A program made the position numbers and the translations under genes. Under the pieces are notes generated by a model. The model was not told where the DNA came from. It ran no database searches and saw nothing but the letters and a program-made list of their open reading frames with translations. Shown here one piece after another: positions 57,807 to 64,000 of a stretch of 64,000 nt of DNA; within the stretch, counting starts at the first letter, position 1; every line of letters begins with the position of its first letter. The stretch is from Candidatus Hydrothermales bacterium (lineage in GTDB: Bacteria; Hydrothermota; Hydrothermia; Hydrothermales; JAJRUZ01), in contig JBCNVI010000003.1 in the NCBI GenBank assembly GCA_039630235.1, positions 1 through 64,000 of the forward strand, in the 5' to 3' direction.

Positions 57807-59159
57807 ATGGGATTAAAAGGAAATTTGAGTGAAAAAATTACCCTTATTTTTTTGGATGCTTTAGCTCTTTTTCTCGGTTTTAAAACAGCTTATTGGCTTC
57901 GTTTTGAGAGTTCATTAATTCCCATCTGGAGAAAATCTGTTCCCTACGAAATTTACTTTAAGTCTTTTTTAGTAGTTTTTATAATGGGACTCCTTCTTTA
58001 CCTATCTAAAGGTTTTTACGAAAAAGAAAAAACCCTCACAACCTTTGATTTATTTTTCGAACTTGTTAAAGTTAATTTTTTATATCTTCTTTTTGTAACC
58101 TTTGTTTCGTTTTATTATAGACAAATTGTATACTCTCGTCTTACAGTTGCTTTTTATTTTTTATTTATCACTTTATACCAATTGCTTTTCAGAGTTTTGT
58201 TTAGAAATTTTTTAAAAATTTTATTTAAAAGGGGAATCTGGAAAAAGGAAGCAATTGTTGTTGGTGAGGGTGATATATTAAGGGCTTTAACAACAAGAAT
58301 CAAAGAAAGACCAGATTTGGGATTAAATATCTCAAAAATTTACACTGTAGATGAGTTCTTTGAAAAAAACGTTAATCCTAAAGAGGAGACCATTTTAATT
58401 TTAGCTCTTCCCTTTGAAAAGCAAAATTTAATACCTGGGATTCTAAAAAAAATAGAAAAGAAAAGACTTGAAGTTTATTTTATTCCAGATATATACGAAC
58501 TTATGCTTATGGGAGTCGAAACTTTCTATCTTAACGGCATACCCTTTTTGAAATTAAAAGAAAAAGGATTAAATCTCTTTCAGAGATTTATTAAAAGATC
58601 GTTTGATATTATTTTTTCATTACTTTTCCTAATTATTTTTTCTCCTATATTTATTTTGGTAGCTATACTTATAAAGCTTACTTCCAAAGGTCCTGTGTTT
58701 TACAAGCAAGACAGAGTTGGTAAAGACGGTAAAATTTTTAAATTGTATAAATTTAGAACCATGTATGTAGGAGCAGATAATGAAAAGGAGCCAAAATTTA
58801 CAACTCCTTGTGATCCGAGAGTAACTAAAATAGGTAGAATTTTAAGAAGGTTCAGTATTGATGAAATTCCTCAATTTATAAATGTTTTAAAGGGTGACAT
58901 GAGTATTGTGGGTCCAAGACCAGAAAGGCCTTACTTTGTTGAAAAGTTTAAAAAAGAAATACCGCGATATGACGAAAGACATAGAGTTAAGGGAGGAATA
59001 ACAGGTTGGGCTCAGGTCCATGGCTGGAGAGGAGATACTTCAATAGAAGAGAGATTAAGATACGATCTATATTATATCGATAATTACTCCTTTCTCCTCG
59101 ATTTAAAAATAATTCTAAAAACTATAGTTATATTTTTCTCTCAGAAAAACGCCTACTAG
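57807..59159 (+). CDS. Polyprenyl-phosphate sugar-1-phosphate transferase (WcaJ/WbaP-like)
   Basis: A 450-residue initiating glycan enzyme. Four N-terminal membrane helices (about 10-125), a CoA-binding-like linker, a hydrophobic helix (about 267-290), then the catalytic PGT domain. Motifs are KRSFDIIFSL, GPVFYKQDRVGKDGKIFKLYKFRTM, SIDEIPQFINVLKGDMSIVGPRP, and KGGITGWAQVHGWRGDT. It would place the first sugar phosphate on undecaprenyl phosphate. It faces a flippase gene tail-to-tail with a 4-nt overlap. Confidence 0.94.
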   Translation: MGLKGNLSEKITLIFLDALALFLGFKTAYWLRFESSLIPIWRKSVPYEIYFKSFLVVFIMGLLLYLSKGFYEKEKTLTTFDLFFELVKVNFLYLLFVTFVSFYYRQIVYSRLTVAFYFLFITLYQLLFRVLFRNFLKILFKRGIWKKEAIVVGEGDILRALTTRIKERPDLGLNISKIYTVDEFFEKNVNPKEETILILALPFEKQNLIPGILKKIEKKRLEVYFIPDIYELMLMGVETFYLNGIPFLKLKEKGLNLFQRFIKRSFDIIFSLLFLIIFSPIFILVAILIKLTSKGPVFYKQDRVGKDGKIFKLYKFRTMYVGADNEKEPKFTTPCDPRVTKIGRILRRFSIDEIPQFINVLKGDMSIVGPRPERPYFVEKFKKEIPRYDERHRVKGGITGWAQVHGWRGDTSIEERLRYDLYYIDNYSFLLDLKIILKTIVIFFSQKNAY

Positions 59160-60448
59160 AAAATTTTCTCAAATATTAAAAAGTGCAAAAATGAAAAAGT
59201 TAAAAAAATAGAGAAACTTTTTAACAATTTAAATTTTATGAATCTGTGAGATATAAAAATTGTAATTAATGTAAAGAGAGTTTGTAATATAAGAAAAGAA
59301 ATGGCAGCTCCCTTAAGGCCAAATTTGGGAATTAAAATCGAATTTAAGATTACTGAAAGAGGCAAAAGTATAATCTGATAGGGAATAATATAAAAATGCC
59401 TATTTTCTGCAATTAAGAAAGAATAGAAGAAAAAGCTTAAAGTCGAAAAGGGAATAAACTCAAGCAAAAGCTTTAAAAGCGGTAACGCTGGTTTATATTT
59501 ATGTAAAAGATTGTTTATTATAAAACATATTACCGGATTTAAAGCTATAATTAAAACAGAGATAAATATAAGATAAACAATGATTAAAAAATCTCTTCTG
59601 ATAAAGCTTTCCAAAGAACCTTCTAATGCTTTTTTTCTTGTCAAAAAAGGAAGAAGAACAACAGCAAAGGCTATGGGAACTTGAGAAATTAAATTCAAGA
59701 AATTTAGTGCCATAGCATACACACCAAAACCCTCCCTACCAAAGGTTCCAAGTATAAATAATCTATCAATTGAAAATAAAAAAACATTGAGAACTCCAAT
59801 AAAAAAAATTGGAAATCCTACTTTTAAAAGTAATTTTATATCTTCAAGATTAAATTTTAATCCATAGAAAATTTTCTTAGTTATAAAAAAGCTCAAAATA
59901 AAAAAAATAAGGTGTGAAAAAGCAAAACCAAAAATAGCCCCTTCTGCATCAAATAAAATTGAAAAAATTATGGCGAAAGAAATAATGCTCAGAGAATCAA
60001 AAATGTTCAAAATTGAAAGTCCTATAAAATTCTCTAAACCCTTTAAAGAAAATTTGAAAAGCTCCTTAAAGAAATAAAGCGGAACAAATGGCATCGTCAA
60101 AATAAAAACTTTCTTAAAAAAGGAAGAAGAATTAATAGAAAAGATGAAAATTATAAAAATTCCAATAAGAGAAATAAAAAGTGTAAAAGAAAAAACTGAA
60201 TTCAAAATTGAATTAAGCCTTTCACGCTTTCCCAAAGCCTTTACACACGGAATCTCTCTCTGAAGACCCTGAAAAACCCCAAGTTGAAGATTTACAATAT
60301 AAGATATAATCAACTTATAAGCTGAGTATCCTCCGTATCCCCCTGGCCCCAGAATCTTTGCTATAAAAAGAGTTCCTAAAGCAGCTAAAATAATTGAAAA
60401 AACATTAGAAGCGGCTAAAATGAAGGTATCCTTGATTATTCTTCTCAT
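59156..60448 (-). CDS. Oligosaccharide flippase (MOP/Wzx-like)
   Basis: A 430-residue membrane protein with about 12-14 helices, of the polysaccharide-transport MOP family. The N-terminus MRRIIKDTFILAASNVFSIILAALG and ILGPGGYGGYSAYKLI are typical. ATG 60448 is chosen: the frame extends upstream to 60505, but that part overlaps thiE and lacks membrane character. It likely flips lipid-linked glycans made with the adjacent transferase. Lipid II flipping cannot be ruled out. Confidence 0.88.
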   Translation of the reverse strand: MRRIIKDTFILAASNVFSIILAALGTLFIAKILGPGGYGGYSAYKLIISYIVNLQLGVFQGLQREIPCVKALGKRERLNSILNSVFSFTLFISLIGIFIIFIFSINSSSFFKKVFILTMPFVPLYFFKELFKFSLKGLENFIGLSILNIFDSLSIISFAIIFSILFDAEGAIFGFAFSHLIFFILSFFITKKIFYGLKFNLEDIKLLLKVGFPIFFIGVLNVFLFSIDRLFILGTFGREGFGVYAMALNFLNLISQVPIAFAVVLLPFLTRKKALEGSLESFIRRDFLIIVYLIFISVLIIALNPVICFIINNLLHKYKPALPLLKLLLEFIPFSTLSFFFYSFLIAENRHFYIIPYQIILLPLSVILNSILIPKFGLKGAAISFLILQTLFTLITIFISHRFIKFKLLKSFSIFLTFSFLHFLIFEKIF

Positions 60449-60465
60449 TTTTTGTATATTTAAAT

Positions 60466-61101
60466 GTGAGAAAGTTACCCTTATTATACGGCATTTGGGA
60501 CGCACAAGATGATAATTACCTCTACAAAATTGAAAGATCTTTCCTCGGTGGTGTAGGAATTTTTCAACTTAGAGTTAAAGGTAAAGATAGGGGTTATCTT
60601 ATCAATTTAGCAAGAGAAATTAAAAAAATAACAAAGTTTTATGGCGTAATCTTTATTATAAACGATTACTATGATATCTGCCTTGAAGTAGATGCAGATG
60701 GTGTACATATAGGTAAAGAGGATGAGGAAATATCTATAGTGAGAAAAAAAATCGGTAATAAAATTTTAGGTGTCTCTTGCTATGATAGTATTGAAAGAGC
60801 TATAGAAGCTCAAGCTAAAGGCGCCAATTATGTATCCTTTTCTTCACCCTACACTTCTCCATCTAAAGCAGATAAAAAAATTGTTCCTTTTTCTATACTA
60901 AAAAGGGCAAGAGAAATTTTAAGTATTCCAATGTATGTAATAGGAGGAATAAACGTAGATAATATTTCTAATTTACTCAGAGAAGTTAAATGTGGAGTAT
61001 GTTCAATATCTGGAATTTATAAAAGTGAAGATCCTTTTTTTAATGTACATAAAATGAAAGAGGAGCTACTTTTCTACCATGAAGGTTCTATCACCTTCTA
61101 A
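60466..61101 (+). CDS. thiE: Thiamine-phosphate synthase ThiE
   Basis: A 211-residue TIM barrel from GTG 60466 that joins HMP diphosphate and thiazole phosphate. Motifs are the LYGIWD start, GIFQLRVKG (usually QLRxK), IINDYYDICLEVDADGVHIGKED, ILGVSCYD, and YVSFSSPYTSPSKAD near the phosphate loop, then YVIGGINVDNI. TenI paralogues look similar, but the intact QLRxK and DADGVHxG favour ThiE. It overlaps ispE by 23 nt. No TPP riboswitch fits in the 17-bp divergent gap. Confidence 0.85.
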   Translation: MRKLPLLYGIWDAQDDNYLYKIERSFLGGVGIFQLRVKGKDRGYLINLAREIKKITKFYGVIFIINDYYDICLEVDADGVHIGKEDEEISIVRKKIGNKILGVSCYDSIERAIEAQAKGANYVSFSSPYTSPSKADKKIVPFSILKRAREILSIPMYVIGGINVDNISNLLREVKCGVCSISGIYKSEDPFFNVHKMKEELLFYHEGSITF

Positions 61102-61912
61102 AGTTAATTTCGGTTTATGGATTTTGTATAAAAGAAGTGATGGTTTCCATGAGATAAGATCTGTTTTTTTACCTATAGATTTGTGTGATGAGATTGAAAT
61201 AAAAGAGTCCGAATTAACAAAAGTAGTTGCAACCGAAGGTCCAGAGGGAGATCAAAATATAGTTTTTAAAGCGTTAAAAGTTATGAGCGAAGAGTTAGGT
61301 GAATTTTTTAGCGCCGATATTTTTATAAAAAAGAGAATTCCCATAGGAGGGGGACTAGGAGGCGGAAGTTCAAATGCAGCAACTGTTATAAAGGCAATTA
61401 ATGAAATTTATAAACTTAACCTTGATAATGAAAAACTTTTAAGTATAGCTTCAAAAGTAGGTTCTGATGTTCCCTTTTTTATTTTACAAGAACCTGCAAT
61501 CGTAATGGGAAGAGGTGATAAGATTGAAAGGCTAAATATTAAATTTCCCTACTATTTTTTAATTCATTATCCTGGTTTTAAAATAGATACAGGTTGGGCT
61601 TACAGCATGATTTCAGAATTTCTTTGTAACAATTATGAAGTCAAGGAGAAAAACTTTGAAATTTTAGTTTCTCTACTAAAAGATAGTAAATTCATTGAGG
61701 CTCTTTCTGTTTTAGAAAATGATTTTGAGAAAGTTATTTTTGATAAATTTCCCGATTATTTGGACTTAATTAGTTTTTATAGAAAAAAGGGCGCAATAAA
61801 GAGTTTTTTAACAGGGAGTGGGTCTTGCCTTGTTTCTATCTTTGAGGATAAAATTAATATAGAAGGGAAGGTGGGAAGGTGTTACTGGTGCAAACAGTGG
61901 GGCGTCGTCTAA
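61079..61912 (+). CDS. ispE: 4-diphosphocytidyl-2-C-methyl-D-erythritol kinase IspE
   Basis: A 277-residue GHMP kinase of the MEP isoprenoid pathway. PSKVNFGLWILYKRSDGFHEI, the ATP loop PIGGGLGGGSSNAATVI, and SDVPFFI match. The C-terminal SFLTGSGSCLVSIF is conserved. After IEGKVGRCYWCKQWGVV the TAA (61910-61912) lies inside the tRNA-Gln gene, giving a 15-nt CDS/tRNA overlap. Confidence 0.94.
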   Translation: MKVLSPSKVNFGLWILYKRSDGFHEIRSVFLPIDLCDEIEIKESELTKVVATEGPEGDQNIVFKALKVMSEELGEFFSADIFIKKRIPIGGGLGGGSSNAATVIKAINEIYKLNLDNEKLLSIASKVGSDVPFFILQEPAIVMGRGDKIERLNIKFPYYFLIHYPGFKIDTGWAYSMISEFLCNNYEVKEKNFEILVSLLKDSKFIEALSVLENDFEKVIFDKFPDYLDLISFYRKKGAIKSFLTGSGSCLVSIFEDKINIEGKVGRCYWCKQWGVV

Positions 61913-61969
61913 TTGGCAGGACATGGGATTTTGGATCCCAGTGTGGTGGTTCGAGTCCACCCGCCCCAG
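61898..61969 (+). tRNA. tRNA-Gln (TTG anticodon)
   Basis: The acceptor stem TGGGGCG/CGCCCCA, anticodon arm TGGGA-TTTTGGA-TCCCA with anticodon TTG, and T-arm GGTGG-TTCGAGT-CCACC are intact. Discriminator is G. A TTTT run follows the 3' end. Its 5' side overlaps the ispE stop. Confidence 0.95.
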
Positions 61970-61986
61970 CTTTTAATACAAAGTAA

Positions 61987-62886
61987 ATGAAATTATTTTT
62001 CATTTTTTTTCTCTTTAAAAGTTTAGATTCTCCTTTCAAAGAACTTTTACCACCAGATTCATTTGACTTTGCGGTTGCCCTTATCTCTGATGTAGGTAAT
62101 AACTTTGAACCTTGCGGGTGTGGAAATCCACCTTTTAGAGGTGGTGAACTTTCAAAAAGAGCTTATGTAGCAAAGAAACTCCATGAAAAATATAATACAA
62201 AGATTTTGATTTTCGATACAGGTAACTACGTAAGCCCATCCTCAAATAGAGAATTCTTAAAAATCTTTAGAGATATACTTAAAATCATGAAAGTGAAAGC
62301 AATGGCTCTTGGAGAAAGAGAAGCGTTTTCAAGTAAAGAAGATATTGAATATTTGGTCAAAGAACTTAAATACCCCTTTGTAAATATGAATTCTGATTTT
62401 AAGGAACTTTTAAAACCCTATGAGATTTTTCAAATTGGTAAAACAAAAATTTATTTTACATCTTATAATCCTCCAAGAATATCTAACGGATTTTCTGATT
62501 ATGAATTATCTGTATTTGAAAAACTAAAGAAAGAATTAAAAAACAAAAATTCGATTTTACTTATCGTTACTCCGTTTTTCACCGAGTTACCTTTTGATAC
62601 TAATCTATGCGTTTTTAACATTATAGGAAACTCTATTAATTTTGAGGTAAGCTTAAAAAAAGAAAAAGGTATATACACCTTGACAGTGTCAAGATATGGC
62701 ATATATTTACCAATTATATTTTTCTCAAACAAAAATGGAGTGATAAATGTTAAAAAAGTCGTCAACATTCCATTAGATAATAGGATAGAGAAAGATTCAG
62801 AGATAGAAAAATTGAGAGAAAGTTGGGAAAAAAAGAAAAAAAGAGAAATAGAGAAGTTGAAAAAAAGGCTTTTAAGGGGTAATTAA
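61987..62886 (+). CDS. Secreted metallophosphatase/5'-nucleotidase-like protein, probably degenerate
   Basis: A 299-residue protein with signal-like MKLFFIFFLF. SDVGNNFEPCGCGNPPFRGGELSKRAY (about 34-60) resembles proteins with a P-C-G-C-x(3-5)-GG-x-x-x-R motif related to UshA-type calcineurin-like phosphatases. The first metal motif (D-x-H) is not present and the next site is FDTGN instead of DxGD. Catalysis is therefore doubtful. A charged coiled tail ends the protein. It starts 17 nt after tRNA-Gln. Confidence 0.55.
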   Translation: MKLFFIFFLFKSLDSPFKELLPPDSFDFAVALISDVGNNFEPCGCGNPPFRGGELSKRAYVAKKLHEKYNTKILIFDTGNYVSPSSNREFLKIFRDILKIMKVKAMALGEREAFSSKEDIEYLVKELKYPFVNMNSDFKELLKPYEIFQIGKTKIYFTSYNPPRISNGFSDYELSVFEKLKKELKNKNSILLIVTPFFTELPFDTNLCVFNIIGNSINFEVSLKKEKGIYTLTVSRYGIYLPIIFFSNKNGVINVKKVVNIPLDNRIEKDSEIEKLRESWEKKKKREIEKLKKRLLRGN

Positions 62887-63279
62887 TTTTCTCTTTTTTT
62901 TAGGAATTGTGTCAATCCTTTGTGTATCCTTTATTATTCCAAAAATTTCAAACACTTTTGATGTACCTAGGTTTTCCCATCTATCAAGAGCCTGGAAAGT
63001 AATTTCATATTTATTGTATGGCGGAGATATTAAAAATTCATAGGGAGGGATCGAATCAATTTGAGATTCCTTACCGTCTATTAATAATTTTACCCATAAT
63101 ATTTTGGATTTATCTTCTACAGAAACAGTTATTTTAAAAGAATCTCTTATAGTATCTTTTTCCCTCAAATTTAAGACATTTATTATTGGTGCCTCTAGGT
63201 CTGGTTTACCTGGAGGAGGGGCTTTATAACCACAGCAAAAGAGAAATAAGGTTAAAAGTTTTATTTTGGAAAATTTCAT
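62872..63279 (-). CDS. Small lipoprotein with Ig-like domain
   Basis: A 135-residue protein with lipobox LFLFCC (Cys15 or 16), then a proline-rich linker (GYKAPPPGKPD) and one Ig-like domain (APIINVLNLREKDTIRDSFKITVSVEDKSKI...PPYEFLISPP... FQALDRWENLG). Such single domains are common on surface proteins. It overlaps the previous gene tail-to-tail by 15 nt. Confidence 0.75.
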   Translation of the reverse strand: MKFSKIKLLTLFLFCCGYKAPPPGKPDLEAPIINVLNLREKDTIRDSFKITVSVEDKSKILWVKLLIDGKESQIDSIPPYEFLISPPYNKYEITFQALDRWENLGTSKVFEIFGIIKDTQRIDTIPKKKRKLITP

Positions 63280-63296
63280 TTTATATAGTATATAAT
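63266..63296 (+). promoter_or_regulatory. Promoter before V-ATPase subunit D, leaderless spacing
   Basis: TTGGAA (63266-63271) and TATAAT (63291-63296) are 19 bp apart. ATG 63304 lies 8 nt past the -10 box, so transcript and start codon nearly coincide. No Shine-Dalgarno. Confidence 0.45.
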
Positions 63297-63303
63297 AAAG
63301 AAA

Positions 63304-63924
63304 ATGGAAAATGTCGCTCCTACGCGAATGGTAATGCTTTTAAAGAAAAGGCAAATAAAGGTTGCAGAAAGTGGGGTAGCTCTTTTAAAAAACAAAAGAG
63401 ATGCTCTCCTATCTGAATTTCTAAATCTAATAAAGCCACTTTTAAGGGAGTATAAGGAGTTAGATAGGACTACTAAAAAGGCTATGAATACCCTTATACT
63501 TGCTATTGGAAAGGATGGTTCAGAAGAGTTAAGATCTGCAGCCCTTTTGTCATCTAAAGAAATTGTACTAAAAATGAAAGAGAGAAAACTTTGGGGAGTT
63601 TCTATCCCAGAAATTGAAAAAAAAGATGGAAAAAAAACAATTTCCTCAAGGTTTTTAAGTCCCTTCTCTGTTACAACAAGAATAGATGGGACTACCTCAG
63701 TCTTTGAAACTTTAATAGACAAGATTCTTTCAATCGTTCCACTTGAGATTAAGTTTAAAAGAATAGGAGAAGAAATAAAAAAAACTACAAGAAGAGTAAA
63801 CGCTCTTGAACAAAAGATAATACCAAGACTTAAGGAGGAGGTTAATTACATAAGAAGAGCCCTTGAAGATAGAGAGAGGGAAGATAAGTTCAGAATGAAA
63901 CTTTTGAAAAGGAAGAGGTCGTAA
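63304..63924 (+). CDS. atpD: V-type ATP synthase/ATPase subunit D
   Basis: A 206-residue central-stalk subunit. N-terminal VAPTRMVMLLKKRQIKVAESGVALLKNKRDALL and C-terminal TTRRVNALEQKIIPRLKEEVNYIRRALEDREREDKFRMKLLKRK are diagnostic coiled-coil ends. It implies that a rotary V/A-type ATPase exists. No other subunits are in the window. The next gene starts 1 nt after its stop. Confidence 0.95.
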   Translation: MENVAPTRMVMLLKKRQIKVAESGVALLKNKRDALLSEFLNLIKPLLREYKELDRTTKKAMNTLILAIGKDGSEELRSAALLSSKEIVLKMKERKLWGVSIPEIEKKDGKKTISSRFLSPFSVTTRIDGTTSVFETLIDKILSIVPLEIKFKRIGEEIKKTTRRVNALEQKIIPRLKEEVNYIRRALEDREREDKFRMKLLKRKRS

Positions 63925-63925
63925 A

Positions 63926-64000
63926 ATGCCTTTGATGCAATCAATAAGAAAGAATGCAAGAGTTATCTTGTTTTTAATGGCTATTACTTTTATTTTATGG
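63926..64000 (+). CDS. Start of SurA/PpiD-like peptidyl-prolyl isomerase (continues past window)
   Basis: Only 25 codons are visible, MPLMQSIRKNARVI followed by a hydrophobic helix (LFLMAITFILW). Basic residues ahead of a single membrane anchor are typical of PpiD/SurA_N-type foldases. A GGAAGAGG ribosome site precedes ATG 63926. The assignment is tentative. Confidence 0.5.
   Translation, partial: MPLMQSIRKNARVILFLMAITFILW

Noticed and set aside
60449-60465. TPP riboswitch before thiE
   Set aside because: Only 17 bp separate the divergent starts, so no aptamer can fit.
60449-60505. Upstream start for the flippase
   Set aside because: The extension overlaps thiE codons and is not membrane-like; ATG 60448 matches the family N-terminus.
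1-64000. CRISPR arrays, insertion sequences, prophage or integration sites
   Set aside because: No direct-repeat/spacer pattern, transposase, integrase or phage gene was seen; tRNA 3' ends are not flanked by repeats.

Overview
The window is a compact, AT-rich (by eye about one-third G+C) bacterial chromosome segment that is almost fully coding. Several traits point to a diderm, probably thermophilic member of the FCB side of the tree, such as a WOR-3/Hydrothermae-like candidate phylum. The traits are a long SecA carrying the insertion seen in FCB SecA, C-terminal domains resembling type IX sorting domains on secreted proteins, a PilQ-type secretin, a V-type ATPase subunit, an ADP-forming acyl-CoA synthetase, and a Thermus-like aminopropyltransferase next to a pyruvoyl arginine decarboxylase. 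The taxonomic call is inference.

Layout. 1-9.1 kb: a degenerate class III cyclase fragment, a penicillin-acylase-family hydrolase, a secreted protein with 12 DxxGxDxY repeats plus HEAT-like repeats, a DegT-like PLP enzyme and a propeller protein. 9.1-20.3 kb: truD, an EamA protein, an alpha-oxoamine synthase, then a tight run yggS-divIVA-punA-TPR lipoprotein-asnS-M6 protease-GT2. 20.3-23.6 kb: an SLBB protein, a BY-kinase/Wzc-like protein and an MBL-fold protein. 23.6-29.4 kb (minus): CorC-like protein, DUF502 protein, zinc-ribbon protein, secA, YhaM-like nuclease. 29.5-36.4 kb: lipoprotein, pilQ, GT4, an active/inactive M16 pair and a frame-disrupted bactofilin-like gene. 36.4-41.9 kb: ccmE, histidine kinase, rplU-rpmA, adenosyltransferase, ADP-forming acyl-CoA synthetase. 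41.9-48.8 kb: tRNA-His and tRNA-Arg, a four-gene succinate dehydrogenase/fumarate reductase operon, a DUF3108 protein, then speE-pdaD-metK. 48.8-57.8 kb: a large secreted repeat protein and two minus-strand groups, frr-uppS-cdsA and Lon-like protease-radical SAM. 57.8-64 kb: sugar-phosphate transferase, flippase, thiE-ispE-tRNA-Gln, a secreted protein, a lipoprotein, V-ATPase subunit D and the start of a SurA/PpiD-like gene.

How genes work together. Arginine to agmatine (pdaD), S-adenosylmethionine supply (metK) and aminopropyl transfer (speE) form a polyamine cluster. The Wzc-like kinase, SLBB protein, glycosyltransferases, polyprenyl-phosphate sugar transferase and flippase are pieces of an envelope-polysaccharide route. 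Three proteins end in sorting-like domains but no secretion apparatus for them lies here.

Most unusual signals. (1) Two genes lack any ATG/GTG/TTG at the conserved start and appear to begin at ATT; a third has a perfectly spaced Shine-Dalgarno before ATA. (2) Two reading frames are broken by one extra G. (3) A tRNA T-arm-like hairpin (GGTTCAARYCCC-like) occurs in four intergenic leaders and was not found inside any gene. One copy is capped by an 8-bp acceptor-like stem just before divIVA. True tRNAs also sit within 20 nt of downstream start codons, and one overlaps ispE, which suggests tRNA-type processing may help define mRNA ends. These are hypotheses.
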